Shown: positions 1 to 11,200, counted from the first letter of the stretch. The stretch: DNA of 37,162 nt from Candidatus Poribacteria bacterium (GCA_012271015.1 JAAXHD010000258.1:1-37162); one strand, 5' to 3'. Made by a program: numbers and translations. The notes: generated from the sequence alone by a model not told the origin.

Positions 1-125
1 TGTACTGTGTGCGATTTTGAGTAGATCTCCGTTCAACCCAACCTACGAGACGCTAATACGAATATTCACCCGTTCATATAACGATATATGAGTGTGTAAA
101 TAATTACGGGCTCCACTATAAAAAA

Positions 126-2543
126 TCAGTTCCCACTGTGCTGTTCAACCCAATCGAGAACCATCTCACGGTTTTCCGTATCACCGCGTTGTTGGAACCA
201 ATTGGCGAGTTGTCTGCCGGTTTCAGTGAAGAGCGAATTCATTTCTTTGGATTTATCAGATTTTTTGACAGAAGTCAGCGCGAGTTGATATTTTTCAACC
301 GCGGCAGTCGGTTGTTTTCGATACATCAAGGCAATAGCAAGCAGGCATCGGACCTTGACGAGGGTAGCCTCTCTCATTTTATTCCCACGTCTACGGATCA
401 ACAGGGATTCTAACGACAATAGATTCCTAAAGGCAGGCATGTTAATCGGATCTTTTCGCAGGACAGTTTCAAAACCAGCGAACGCTTTCGCATGTTTACC
501 TTCCACGAGATAGAGGTAACCAATAGTGTTATAAATTTCGATGTCGCGCGCAGATTCCGGAATCGCCTCAAATTCAGCGAGCGCTTCGGCGTGCTGTCGT
601 TGCCGCATGAGAGCGTTGCCTCTTCGGATTTTCAGGTTAATCTGCTCTTCCTTTGCCTGTAGATTTTCTGGTGCTTGTGCCAAAACGCGCGATATTTCCA
701 TAGCGGCACCCTCGTAGTCTTCGACACCTTGGTATGCGTTCGCCAGACTCAACCGTAAATTCAGATCGGTAGGCACGAGTCGAAGTGCCTCTTCAAGCAA
801 TTGGATCGCTGTTGTATAGTCTCCCACATCGCTGAGACTTCGCGCATAGTGATGATAGGCGGCGATGAGGTTGTGTAAGGCATGTTCAGCGTTAGAATTG
901 GCGTTGTAGACGTGCTGAAATACCGACAACGCATCGGCATAATCGCCTTTTTTGAGATATAATTCCCCAAGTAAATTGCGAATATGCATTTCGTGTGGAT
1001 GGAGTTTCTGCAATTCGAGATATGCCGCCACGGCTTCATCTAATTCACCTGCTTCGCTATGTGCCTTCGCCTTTCGGGTAAATGCGTCACTCAGATTGAT
1101 TCGGGCAATTTGGAGCGTCGGCATCAACCGCAAAGCGTTGCGATACGCATCAATCGCCTCGTCCCATTTCTCACGGTTTCGTAGCGATACACCGTAATTG
1201 TTATAGCATTGTGCGAAGTTTTGCTGTGTCAGCGCATCGACGGGATTAAGGTCAATCGCTTTCTGATAGTAGCGGATCGCCTTTTCAAATTGTCCGGCTT
1301 GGGCGTATCCGTTGCCCATGAGTTGATAAGTAGGCGCGTTGAGAGGCTCTATCTGTAGCACCTTTTCAAAGGTGGTGGTGGCAGTCTCAAAGTCTTTTGA
1401 TGCCAGTGCTTTGAATCCTTTGGCTCGGAGGAGTTGATGTAGATTTCGGCGTGCGGCTTTGTGATAGGGCGCGATATGGAGTGCTTTTTCAAACGCTTGT
1501 ATTGCCTTCTCAGCATCTTTTTTCTCATAATAGAAGATGCCGAGTGTGTTGTAATCCGCTGGCGACGGTTTCTGCGTTATCCGTTTCTCAAGAAGATCGA
1601 TTGCCTCATGCGTCTGGTCTGTTTCGTGGTAAACTTGGATCAGTTTCTCTATTGCGGGTTGAAATTTAGCATCTAACTCCCTGCAGGTTTGAAAACTGTC
1701 GATGGCGGATGCTGTATCGCCTTGATCGAAGTAAATGGCTCCGAGTAGATAGTGTGTCCGCAATTTTGTTTGAGGATCGGTATAGGGTTTCTGTTCAATC
1801 TCGGTGTTCAGGACCTTGATAGCGACATCGTGTTGTGGTGTATTAAGGGGCGTGTTATAAAGTTTCCGCAGCGTGGCTATATCGCGGTCAGATGGCTGTT
1901 GTGCCGTCGCTGTCGGATAACAGATGTCTCCAGGATGCGGGCTATGTCCCCACAAGCCGATTGCGTGTCCGAATTCGTGGACGCACACCGTTCGCATCTC
2001 TTCCTGCGACAGATCCCCGACAGTTGCATCCCCTTCTAACATAAGGATAACCTCTACTGTAAAACTGATCTCGTGTCCTGTTTCGGTCGATCGGTCTTCA
2101 ACTGCAGTGATAGAGCCTACTTCTAATCCGTTAGAAAAGGTGCCGATTTGGACGCTATCTTTGAGGCGTGTTAACTCTGCACTGCCGAGTCTCGTATCCT
2201 GAAAATCGGCGAGGAGACCGGTGTAGCCCCAGCTGACGCGAATGTCTGCATTCTGAGGTATCTCGGTTTCTTCAAATAGGATAGCCCCATCGCTGGCGGT
2301 GTGCCATGCTTGCATAGCATATCGGATTTCAGGTAGGTACGGACTCTCTCTTAGGATAGGGGAGATATATACCCGAATCGGCATTTCTGTAAAACGGGTA
2401 ATCCTTCCTTGAGAGAAGAGTGTGATGTGGTCAAAATAGTCTATGTTAGGGGACAGAGGAGCTTCCTGTGCTGTTACGTGTGTTGTGAAAGCAAACGCTA
2501 TGAAGGTAACAACGAAAAATGTTTGTAAAGTTCTGGTTTGCAT
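126..2543 (-). CDS. Secreted matrixin-like zinc metalloprotease domain fused to a long TPR array
   Basis: 805 aa ORF; N-terminal signal peptide (MQTRTLQTFFVVTFIAFAFTTHVTAQ); HEFGHAIGLWGH matches HExxHxxGxxH; many TPR-like units (e.g. ADYNTLGIFYYEKKDAEKAIQAFEKALHIAP). Confidence 0.88.
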   Translation of the reverse strand: MQTRTLQTFFVVTFIAFAFTTHVTAQEAPLSPNIDYFDHITLFSQGRITRFTEMPIRVYISPILRESPYLPEIRYAMQAWHTASDGAILFEETEIPQNADIRVSWGYTGLLADFQDTRLGSAELTRLKDSVQIGTFSNGLEVGSITAVEDRSTETGHEISFTVEVILMLEGDATVGDLSQEEMRTVCVHEFGHAIGLWGHSPHPGDICYPTATAQQPSDRDIATLRKLYNTPLNTPQHDVAIKVLNTEIEQKPYTDPQTKLRTHYLLGAIYFDQGDTASAIDSFQTCRELDAKFQPAIEKLIQVYHETDQTHEAIDLLEKRITQKPSPADYNTLGIFYYEKKDAEKAIQAFEKALHIAPYHKAARRNLHQLLRAKGFKALASKDFETATTTFEKVLQIEPLNAPTYQLMGNGYAQAGQFEKAIRYYQKAIDLNPVDALTQQNFAQCYNNYGVSLRNREKWDEAIDAYRNALRLMPTLQIARINLSDAFTRKAKAHSEAGELDEAVAAYLELQKLHPHEMHIRNLLGELYLKKGDYADALSVFQHVYNANSNAEHALHNLIAAYHHYARSLSDVGDYTTAIQLLEEALRLVPTDLNLRLSLANAYQGVEDYEGAAMEISRVLAQAPENLQAKEEQINLKIRRGNALMRQRQHAEALAEFEAIPESARDIEIYNTIGYLYLVEGKHAKAFAGFETVLRKDPINMPAFRNLLSLESLLIRRRGNKMREATLVKVRCLLAIALMYRKQPTAAVEKYQLALTSVKKSDKSKEMNSLFTETGRQLANWFQQRGDTENREMVLDWVEQHSGN

Positions 2544-2571
2544 AAAAACTTTTTTCCTTTTCCGCGATGGA

Positions 2572-3729
2572 CTAACTCCGACTTGCCAGTTTGTTTGAGA
2601 AGATGCTGATTAATCCACCTAACATCATATACCCAAAAATGACTTCCAACGTAACGAGAAAACGCGCACCGGCATTGTCCGCGACAACATCTCCGAAACC
2701 AAGCGTTGTGAAGGTAACAATGCTGAAATAGAAACAGTTCCAGAAAGTTAGCGGCTCACCGCTGTAAGCACCCGTCGATTGGTAGAAACGTGGGGTCCAG
2801 TTTTGCATCCAATCTGGCACCCACGTCGGAAGCGGCATATACGCAAGCGCGAACAGAAACGCAAAGAAAAGAGACCAGAACGCCCAGAGTATCAGACTCC
2901 GACCGTAGTCAGAACTCCATCGCCATAACTTTGCCAATATCGGATTTACCTGATTGAACTCACGTATGAACTGCTGGTCGGCGACGTACCTTTTGAAAAA
3001 AGGACTCGCGACCTCGTCTATATGTCGACTGTCTAAGTAGAATTCAGTAGGACGATGCTGTTTTCTGCTAAGTTTGGCTTTCACAGCGTGGAAAAGTGTA
3101 TTTGGGATATACTGAACGTCGCGGAAAGTAGCGACAGAGGCGAACTGTGCGGCGGTAAAGTTGGCGGTACCGAAAAATGTGGCGTTGTTGAACGCTGTTG
3201 CTTCAGGAAACCAGGTCCCTGTGCAGTCAAGGATGCCTTGGAACAACACACTCCGAAAATTGGCTGCAGTGAAGAAATTAGCCTCATGAAAAACTGCGTT
3301 TTCACGGAATTGAACCCTGTGAAAATCGGCAACATTATGAAATCGTCCCCGCCAAAAACTCGCACTCCTGTGGAAAATCGCACTGTGAAAATCCGCACGT
3401 CGTTGGAAGATCGCTTCGCGGAACGCGCAGGGACCGTGTAAAATGGCTTCATCGAAGTCAAGGTCTGCCTCAAAGAGCGTACGCCGAAAATCCACCTCTT
3501 GTAGGAAGACGACTGTCCGGAAATTAACGATGTTTTTAAACGTACACCCGATGCAGGAGAGTTTCTTATTCAGAAGAATCCGATCGTTTTCATCCCGCTC
3601 CAATTCTATAAAAAAAGGGTCAACAACCCCTTCAATCGTGCAATTCGTGAAGGTAACGGATACGGCATCGCTTTGCAATGCGTCAAGGAAGGTTTGTGCT
3701 TTGATTGTTTCTCCGTGCTTCTCGTACAT
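2572..3729 (-). CDS. Pentapeptide-repeat protein with C-terminal two-TM potassium channel (Ion_trans_2-like) domain
   Basis: 385 aa; pentapeptide periodicity (ADFHSAIFHRSASFWRGRFHNVADFHRVQF...); pore/selectivity filter FYFSIVTFTTLGFGDVV flanked by two hydrophobic helices. Confidence 0.88.
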   Translation of the reverse strand: MYEKHGETIKAQTFLDALQSDAVSVTFTNCTIEGVVDPFFIELERDENDRILLNKKLSCIGCTFKNIVNFRTVVFLQEVDFRRTLFEADLDFDEAILHGPCAFREAIFQRRADFHSAIFHRSASFWRGRFHNVADFHRVQFRENAVFHEANFFTAANFRSVLFQGILDCTGTWFPEATAFNNATFFGTANFTAAQFASVATFRDVQYIPNTLFHAVKAKLSRKQHRPTEFYLDSRHIDEVASPFFKRYVADQQFIREFNQVNPILAKLWRWSSDYGRSLILWAFWSLFFAFLFALAYMPLPTWVPDWMQNWTPRFYQSTGAYSGEPLTFWNCFYFSIVTFTTLGFGDVVADNAGARFLVTLEVIFGYMMLGGLISIFSNKLASRS

Positions 3730-3787
3730 CTGTCTCTTTAACCTTAATTTTATATTTCATATAATCGGGTGGACGGTATGCGCTGTG

Positions 3788-5266
3788 TTAAATGTCTGTA
3801 AGGAGGTCGGCAAGTGGGTTCTGGAGAACCGATTTCCTTTTGGGTTGGACAATGGAACGACTTATCCCATCTTTAAGATGATAAACTTCCACATCTTCAG
3901 GCATTAACCAACATAACTTTGGGACACGCGTCTCCATTTCAGCAGCAGCTCTTGGATTCTTTTTTGAGCGGCGTCCGGCGGTTAGGAGCTTTTTAAGGAC
4001 CGCCAAAAGATACGGACTATGGGTTGTCATAATGATTTGGCTGTCAATGTGATTTCGCATCAGGGCAATGATGTGCATAAGGTGTTTCTGGGTTGTTGGA
4101 TGAAGGTGTGCTTCGGGTTCTTCAATGACACGAAAAACCATTTCGTTGTAGAGCATACTCATGAAAGCATCTTGTAGGATTCGAATGAGATTTTGCTGTC
4201 CTGTCGATGCGTTTTCTAAAAAAGTTGTGTTCTCACCCGTTGGGTGCGAAAAAAGTCGAGATTGAGAAATTTTGTCTATTGTTTCATATTCACCGTTTAA
4301 GATGAGGGAAATCTTCTTGAGCAGAAACTCTATTATCGGTTTATCGACTTCTTCCGATTCTTCCTCAATTCTTTGATCAAAAAGACTCCGAAAGTTCTGT
4401 GTGCTAAAGGCGTCAAGGAATTCTTCATTTTTTTCCAAGAAGCGTGCGATGAGATGAAGATTGGCACGTGAACGGGCCGCAGTACGTGTATGAAGATCGC
4501 TTTTTATGCCACCGTAGAAGATCCTTTTAAGGGCATCTGGATAGTTAGTAGCGATATTCCTATCTGCCGGAATAAAAAGACTGTCACGATGTTTACCGGC
4601 TAATTTCTCGGTGATGTCGCTCATTCCGATCGCCATATTCAAGAGATAGTGGAATCGATCGGTGTTTTTATTTGTTTGAGGGGCATCCGCTGAAGACGCA
4701 TCTGTTTCTTCGGGTGAACCGGGTTCCGCTGTGGCATTATCGGACTCCATTATATTAACGCTTTTTAGTCTCTCCAGTAAGTTGTAACAAAGGTCTTCAA
4801 CTTCGTCCATAACCGTGGGTAATTCGATATGGAGCGATTTCTCATCGGTTAACGTCAACCTGATGGCACTTTCGGCTGTATAATAGTAAATGATTTCAAA
4901 GTGGCGATCGGCTATCGACGGGGACCCTGTCGGTTTTCGCTTAACATTCACGTCCTCTTGCGGACTGCTATTCGGTTTTGGAAACCCTGTGGCATCACCA
5001 AAAAACTCACGGAACTTGCGGGCAATTTGCGTCCGAAACACTGTTGACAATTCTTGTCCGGGTGTTTTCAGGTGTTCTGGTGGGTAGGAATTAATTTGTC
5101 TGATGTATTGACGAAAATCGCGGATCAACTCTTGAAAAAGATAGAGCAACTTCGCAAGGACGCTTTTTCCGCTGGCGGTTTCACCGATGAAAACCACCAA
5201 GGTTTTATCCATATCGATTTCTGCTTCGCGGATATTTATGAAATTTTTGACAACCAGTTTAGGCAT
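3788..5266 (-). CDS. AAA/ABC-type ATPase, OLD-like (AAA_15/AAA_21 type)
   Basis: Walker A GETASGKS, signature-like STGQQ, Walker B VFRVIEEPEAHLHP, H-loop-like TTHSPYLL; likely start MPKLVVKNF at 5266 inside the ORF 3788..5365. Confidence 0.88.
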   Translation of the reverse strand: MPKLVVKNFINIREAEIDMDKTLVVFIGETASGKSVLAKLLYLFQELIRDFRQYIRQINSYPPEHLKTPGQELSTVFRTQIARKFREFFGDATGFPKPNSSPQEDVNVKRKPTGSPSIADRHFEIIYYYTAESAIRLTLTDEKSLHIELPTVMDEVEDLCYNLLERLKSVNIMESDNATAEPGSPEETDASSADAPQTNKNTDRFHYLLNMAIGMSDITEKLAGKHRDSLFIPADRNIATNYPDALKRIFYGGIKSDLHTRTAARSRANLHLIARFLEKNEEFLDAFSTQNFRSLFDQRIEEESEEVDKPIIEFLLKKISLILNGEYETIDKISQSRLFSHPTGENTTFLENASTGQQNLIRILQDAFMSMLYNEMVFRVIEEPEAHLHPTTQKHLMHIIALMRNHIDSQIIMTTHSPYLLAVLKKLLTAGRRSKKNPRAAAEMETRVPKLCWLMPEDVEVYHLKDGISRSIVQPKRKSVLQNPLADLLTDI

Positions 5267-5395
5267 GGAGCCTCCAAGGAAGGGATAGGATGTCGCTTGT
5301 GAACCGATTGAATGGTCGGTTTCCAAGCGGAATAACAAGCAATCTTTCGGACAGCACGCCATCACGATGATCCTGATCGCGTGACTGCCGAGTGG

Positions 5396-6592
5396 TTAGC
5401 TGGGGATCTGTGTCCATCCCCTGCTTGTCCGGATTGCATCAATGGCGATTTGATAACGCCAACCATCTTGAAAGGTCAGATAAGGTTCGTGTGGACGGTT
5501 CTCGATATCCGCGAGAAAGTCTCGAACAAGTGCGACCCATTTGTTTTGGATGTCGTCACCAATGCGTGGTAGTGCCTCGGTGAATCGTTTCGGCACGGGC
5601 AATTCTTCAGCTGTATCGTCAATATTTTTAGGTGTTGTTTGCGAGTCCATAGTGTACAGCACAATCGGAGATAAAATATGTCTGCCTTGCCCGACAAGTG
5701 TCCCGTTACTGCCGTAGAAATACCACCCACCGATAGGGGGCTGCGTTGGCACACCCGGATGCGTCCGCATGGTCACCAAGATTTTTTGTGAAAACTTTGA
5801 TGCCTTGGTAGGACCCGGTGCCATCCAGAAAAGTGCCGAGAAATCACCCTCTGCATCGCATACCTGCCACTCAAATTTGGATGCTTCCTTGACCGTGAGT
5901 TCTTTACGCGCCCACACTCGAAAGTCGCGAATTTCCGGCACAACGGGGGCTTCTCTGATGACTGTCCTCGCTTCACCTATAGCAGAGACAATCTTCATAC
6001 CTGTCATCCGCTCCAACATACCGAGTTGATGCGTGAGTCCGTTGTTCAGGACACCGCCACCATGGGCTAATGAATGCATCCAATTCCACGGTTTTACTGT
6101 CTCGGAGGAGGTGCTATTTGTAATCCGACGGTTATATCCAATGTCAACTTCTTTTACTTCACCGATGACTTTTTGCTGCGTCAGCAGTCGATGCATATAG
6201 GCGACACTCGGATCATATAGATGTGTTGCCGCGAAGCCGTGCTTCAGTTCTGTGTCTTTGATGAGGTCGTAGATATATCCTGCTTCTTCCGCGGTGAGTG
6301 CTAACGGTTTTTCGCTAATGATGTGGCATCCGAGGTCCACTGCTAATTCGATAACTTCGGTCCGCAGAATCGCGGGTGTTGTGAGTGCGACAATATCCGG
6401 TCTGTGTTTCAACAGGCTTTTACGCCAATCGGTTGAAGCCTCAGCTACACCTAATCGAGAGGCAACCTTTTGCACGATCTCTGGTTTGCGGGCACAGATA
6501 GCCAAGACTTCAACACCATAGTATTGAAGCGCTTTTGTGTGACCCTCAGCTGACCAGCCAGCACCAACGACAATCGCTTTTAATTTTTTCAT
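5396..6592 (-). CDS. Gfo/Idh/MocA family oxidoreductase
   Basis: MKKLKAIVVGAGWSAEGHTKAL Rossmann start; SEKPLALT motif; start refined from 6763 to 6592 because the upstream extension crosses an intergenic hairpin. Confidence 0.88.
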   Translation of the reverse strand: MKKLKAIVVGAGWSAEGHTKALQYYGVEVLAICARKPEIVQKVASRLGVAEASTDWRKSLLKHRPDIVALTTPAILRTEVIELAVDLGCHIISEKPLALTAEEAGYIYDLIKDTELKHGFAATHLYDPSVAYMHRLLTQQKVIGEVKEVDIGYNRRITNSTSSETVKPWNWMHSLAHGGGVLNNGLTHQLGMLERMTGMKIVSAIGEARTVIREAPVVPEIRDFRVWARKELTVKEASKFEWQVCDAEGDFSALFWMAPGPTKASKFSQKILVTMRTHPGVPTQPPIGGWYFYGSNGTLVGQGRHILSPIVLYTMDSQTTPKNIDDTAEELPVPKRFTEALPRIGDDIQNKWVALVRDFLADIENRPHEPYLTFQDGWRYQIAIDAIRTSRGWTQIPS

Positions 6593-6625
6593 CCAGTCCC
6601 TAAGTCTGAATCGAGTGCTTAAGAA

Positions 6626-6651
6626 GCGAGGTTTCTTGGAAAACACCTCAC
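6626..6651 (-). repeat. Imperfect intergenic hairpin (GTGAGGT...ACCTCGC on minus strand)
   Basis: GCGAGGT 6626-6632 and ACCTCAC 6645-6651 pair with one wobble on the minus strand; GCTGG flank shared with the hairpin at 21828. Confidence 0.45.
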
Positions 6652-6680
6652 CAGCAGGGCACCAACCGTTCCTCAACAAA

Positions 6681-6705
6681 TAGGCGCGCTTTGTAAGCGC
6701 GCCTA
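6681..6705. repeat. Perfect 11-bp palindromic hairpin, 3-nt loop
   Basis: TAGGCGCGCTT-TGT-AAGCGCGCCTA in the gap between DUF1501 and Gfo/Idh genes. Confidence 0.8.
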
Positions 6706-6722
6706 ACAGTAGATGTTTCAGG

Positions 6723-8201
6723 TTATGCCAGGAGCTCCCTGACAACGCGCGCTCTTTCCTCAACGCCCGTTAACCGATGGTCAAGCCCTTGAAACTTAAA
6801 GGTTAACCGCTCGTGGTCGATGCCAAGTAGATGGAGAATCGTGGCATTTATGTCCCGAGCAGAGACAGGATCTTTGACGATGTTGTAGCTAAAGTCATCG
6901 GTTTCGCCATGAACGACACCCCCCTTAATACCGCCGCCAGCCATCCAACGTGTAAAGCATTTCGGATGATGGTCACGCCCGTAGTTATCCTGACTGAGTT
7001 TGCCTTGGCAGTAGACAGTTCGTCCGAATTCGCCACCCCAGACAACTAAGGTTTCGTCCAGCATGCCACGTTGTTTCAAATCCTTGATAAGTCCAGCCGA
7101 GGGCTGGTCTATATCGCGAGCCTGATTGCGGATGTTCTTGGGCAGTTCTCCGTGCTGATCCCAGCCACGGTGGAAGACTTGAACGAGGCGGACATCACGC
7201 TCCATCATCCGACGCGCGAGAATACAACAATTGGCGAATGTACCAGGGGTTTTGACCTCGGGTCCATACATCTCTAAGACGTGCTCAGGTTCCTGAGACA
7301 AGTCCGCAAGTTCAGGGACACTCGTCTGCATACGGAATGCCATTTCGTATTGTGAGATACGCGCATGCGTTTCAGGATCGCCGACTTCCTCGTAAAGTTC
7401 CTTGTTGAGTTCAACGAGGGTGTCTAACATCCGTTTCCTGGTCTTTTCATTCATACCTTCCGGGTTCGAGAGGAATAGGACAGGATCACCTTGGCTGCGA
7501 AGTAGCACGCCTTGGTGTTCTGAGGGGAGGAAACCGGAACCCCAAAGCCGATTATAGAGTGCCTGCGCGCCCTTCGGACCGCTCCACGTAGCGTTCATCA
7601 CAATGAAAGCGGGGAGATTCCTGTTTTCACTACCGAGTCCATAACTCAGCCATGCACCAAGACTCGGTTTGCCGGGACTTTCATCGCCGGTACAGAAGAA
7701 GGTGATAGCAGGGTCGTGGTTAATCGCTTCAGTGTGAACCGTCTTGATAACCGCAAGGTCTTTCGCCACCGATCCGGTGTGCGGTAACAGTTCGCTCATC
7801 CAGACACCGTCACCACCATTGTCGTGCTTCTTGAATTCAAATATAGAGGGCGCGATCGGGAACTTATCCTGTCCGGAGGTCATTGTTGTAAGGCGTTGAC
7901 CCATCCGGACGGATTCTGGGAGATCCGTATCGAACCATTTCCCCATATTCGGTTTGTAGTCGTAGAGATCCAACTGGGACGGGGCACCGGACATGAACAG
8001 GTAAATAGCACGTTTTGCTTTCGGTGCGAAGTGCGGTAACTCTGGTAAACCGCCAAATCTCGGTTTCGCTTGACTTTCGAGAGCGTTGACAACGGCAGTT
8101 GGTAGTAGTGAAGCAAGTGCCACACCGCCGAGACCTGACGCGAATTTACCAAAAAATTGGCGACGGGTTTCGAGTTTCAAATATTCCTTAATTGGGTCCA
8201 T
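6723..8201 (-). CDS. DUF1501 domain-containing protein with Tat-type N terminus
   Basis: 492 aa; [24 protein letters not shown] Tat-like signal; [19 protein letters not shown] and [19 protein letters not shown] typical of DUF1501. Confidence 0.9.
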   Translation of the reverse strand: MDPIKEYLKLETRRQFFGKFASGLGGVALASLLPTAVVNALESQAKPRFGGLPELPHFAPKAKRAIYLFMSGAPSQLDLYDYKPNMGKWFDTDLPESVRMGQRLTTMTSGQDKFPIAPSIFEFKKHDNGGDGVWMSELLPHTGSVAKDLAVIKTVHTEAINHDPAITFFCTGDESPGKPSLGAWLSYGLGSENRNLPAFIVMNATWSGPKGAQALYNRLWGSGFLPSEHQGVLLRSQGDPVLFLSNPEGMNEKTRKRMLDTLVELNKELYEEVGDPETHARISQYEMAFRMQTSVPELADLSQEPEHVLEMYGPEVKTPGTFANCCILARRMMERDVRLVQVFHRGWDQHGELPKNIRNQARDIDQPSAGLIKDLKQRGMLDETLVVWGGEFGRTVYCQGKLSQDNYGRDHHPKCFTRWMAGGGIKGGVVHGETDDFSYNIVKDPVSARDINATILHLLGIDHERLTFKFQGLDHRLTGVEERARVVRELLA

Positions 8202-8227
8202 TATCTATCTCCTAATTTTCATCAAAT

Positions 8228-8249
8228 GGACGCGCCTGAAGGACGCGCC
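8228..8249. repeat. Intergenic hairpin GGACGCGCC-TGAA-GGACGCGCC
   Basis: Arms pair with bulged A residues (GG(A)CGCGCC / GG(A)CGCGCC); lies between the DUF1549 stop and the DUF1501 start. Confidence 0.5.
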
Positions 8250-8258
8250 CAATAGGCA

Positions 8259-11200
8259 TCATCCCTTATTCAGGACTTCGTCCAGGTTGAGAATCAGGTT
8301 TGCAATCATTGTCCATGCAGCGACTTCGACTGCATCTAAAGTCTCATCAGGTGACGATTCACCGACTGCGATGAGTTCTTGGGCTGCTTCCGGATTTGAC
8401 TCCAACTCTTGGTAGTGAGCTTGGAACGTTTCCAGTAGCAGTGCTTCCTCCTTCGGATTCGGAAGGCGAGCGGTTGCTGCCTCAAAGATGTAGGCGATAC
8501 GCGCTTCTACTGTTTCGCCTCCCTCCTTAATGGTGTGCTCTGCGAAAGCACGCGCCGCTTCAAAGAACTGTGGATCGTTCATCAGCATTAACGCCTGCAT
8601 CGGCGTGTTGGTACGTTCACGGCGGATTGTGCAGGCTTCACGTGACGGCGCATCAAGGATGTTCATCTGTGGCGGTGGTGCGGTGCGCTTCCAGAATGTG
8701 TAGAGACTCCGGCGGTATACCTTATCAGCACCGGTATCTTTAACGAACGTGTCGGTATTGGATCCGGTAAACCCGACGGCTTTCCAAAGTCCATCCGGTT
8801 GTGGTGGTTTGACACTTGGACCGCCAATTTTAGTATACAACAAGCCGCTGAGGGCAAGCGCGTTATCCCGCACAATTTCGGCATCAAGCCGGTACCTTGG
8901 ACTGCGAGAGAGGAGTTCGTTATCTGCATCGCGTTCCAATTTTTCCGGAGTAACTTGTGCGCTCTGACGATATGTTGCTGAGGTGAGCATCAATTTGAGC
9001 ATGGCTTGAATATCCCATCCCGATGCAACAAATTCGGTCGCAAGCCAATCGAGAAGTTCTGGGTGCACCGGTGGGATGCCTTGTGTCCCGAAATCTTCTG
9101 ATGTTTTCACAATCCCCGTCCCGAAGACGTTTTGCCAAAATCGGTTAATCGTGACACGAGCTGTAAGCGGATGTTCCGGTGAAAGCAGCCACTTTGCAAA
9201 TCCGAGACGGTTCGGCGTTGCATCTTCCGGCAGAGGTGACAACACTGCCGGGGTTTGGGGATAAACCTGTTCCTCCCGATGCTCGTATTCACCGCGTGCT
9301 AAGACGTAGGCACCTCTCGGTTCCTCTCGCTCTTGCATGACGAGTGTAGTTGTTACCGAAGCATCGAGTGTGTTCCGCTTCCCTTGAACTTCTGATAAGT
9401 CAGCAAAAAGCGTTTTCAGATCCGCGAAGGCGCGCTTGGTATTTTCGTTGATGCTCTTATCTGGCGTGATGTTCTGCCTGTAGAAATCTCGGATCTGTTC
9501 CGTCTGTGCGGTCTCGCGTTCGCCGCGAAGCATCCCAGCGATATCGACAATATTGGCTGGCACCATCGGTGGCGCGCTTTCAATACGGAAGTAGAAACCG
9601 GACCGACCCGAGTAGTTGACAACTTTCAAGAGCAGTGTATTGTTACCGGGCTTGAGATTGACCTGCACCTGCTCTTGGTCGGCAACTGCATCCCGCTGAA
9701 CGTTTTTGGCAAGAAGTTCTGTACCATTCATCCAAACCTTCAGGGCATCGTTGCTTCCGATGTACAGAAGTGCTTTCTGTTGTGTAACAGAGGTTATGGT
9801 GCGGGAGAGGTAGGTGGCACTATTTTCGCCAACGATGTCGTTATGTACCTGTTCGTCAACCCAATGGGTCTGCTTTTCCCATTTGATGGTTTTACCGTTC
9901 ACCTCAAATGTAGCGCCTGTGTTGACGTCTTTCGTTTCAGGTTCGTAGACTTGATAGAAAGCGAGATTACCGTGCTCAGCAGTGAACGGACCGGCGGAAT
10001 GCCAGTCACCTAAGGTAATTTTGGAACCGATGGGATAAATCGTTGTGGTATCCGTAAGAGCGAGTCGAAATCGTCCAAGTTGCTTGTGCCGCAAGTCATA
10101 TTCGTGCTTGAGGCGGACTTTCAATCTACCGCCCTCCATTCCAAAGGGTGCAGCGACAAGGAAGATGGCTTGCCGATCTTCACTCTGTCTGTCAAGTGCC
10201 CATCCGGTTTCAGGTTTATCGTCAATCGCATTGGCAACGACACCATCGAGATTGTTTTCCCCAAGTGCTTGCTCGTGGTCTGCCCAGGCATGCACGACTT
10301 GGATACGGGTCCATGGATCGTCGGTATCGGTATTTTCGGTCTCGCCTTCTACGCTTGCGTCCCCTGTTAATGTGCTTTCCGTTTGCGCTTCGGCATCGAC
10401 ATCAACGGTGGGTGTGCTTCCCGTTCCCGCCTCAGTGTCGGCATCAGCGACAGGCGCACTTCCCGTTTCCGCCTCAGTATCGACATCAATGGTGGTTTCG
10501 CCTTCTACCTGCGTCTCAGCGTCGTTATCACTGCCTTCCTCTGTCGGAGAGGCATTGCCTTCTACAGATGGCGCAATGAAGAGCGCGAAATCCGTCAAAA
10601 CAACATTGCCGTTATCACTCCTACCGAACCCACTTTCTGGCAGGGACTCGTGTATGAGACCTTCTAAACGAACGGCACTCCATTGGTTTCCGGGTGGTAT
10701 TTCAACAGTAACCTCGTAGATCTCCTGTTCAGGGTTGTTGCCACTGACTAATATGGAGTTGTCCTCTAAAACTTCGAGTGTCGCGTCGCCTTTTGAGTAG
10801 AGTGAGGTCGGTTTCAGCGTCGTCCAGTGCGGTGTCCTATTTTCCCAAGCGATTTGGGTCGCATCTATTTCAGGGATAGACGCTTTCGTCTGCGCGTCCA
10901 GTTCGGCGATCTGTTCATCGAACGCGGCGAGTTCAGCTTCCTGCTCCGGGGTCGGTAACTTCACAACAGGCGGAGAATCCTTGCGGTTGCCATCCATAGC
11001 CTTTTCAGTGATGTTGTTGAAATAGGCGTAGAGTTGATAGAATTCCTTCTGCGTGATCGGATCGTATTTGTGATCGTGGCACTGCGCGCATCCGACAGTT
11101 AATCCCATCCAGACAGTGGAGGTTGTGTCGGCTCTGTCAATCGCGTATTGGACATAGTATTCCTCATCAATCGAACCGCCTTCACTCGTCGTGACATGGC

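Noticed and set aside
3055-3473. Plus- and minus-strand ORFs of ~130 aa inside the pentapeptide channel gene
   Set aside because: Shadow ORFs of the pentapeptide repeat coding sequence with no recognisable domain.
6593-6763. N-terminal extension of the Gfo/Idh ORF in the track
   Set aside because: It crosses the 6681-6705 hairpin and overlaps the DUF1501 stop; MKKLKAIVVGAG at 6592 is the natural start.
10045-10719. 224-aa plus-strand ORF (and overlapping 143-aa, 94-aa ORFs)
   Set aside because: Antisense to the DUF1549/1553 gene; low-complexity Ser/Val/Ala-rich product mirrors the 42-bp minisatellite, so it is a by-product of the repeat.
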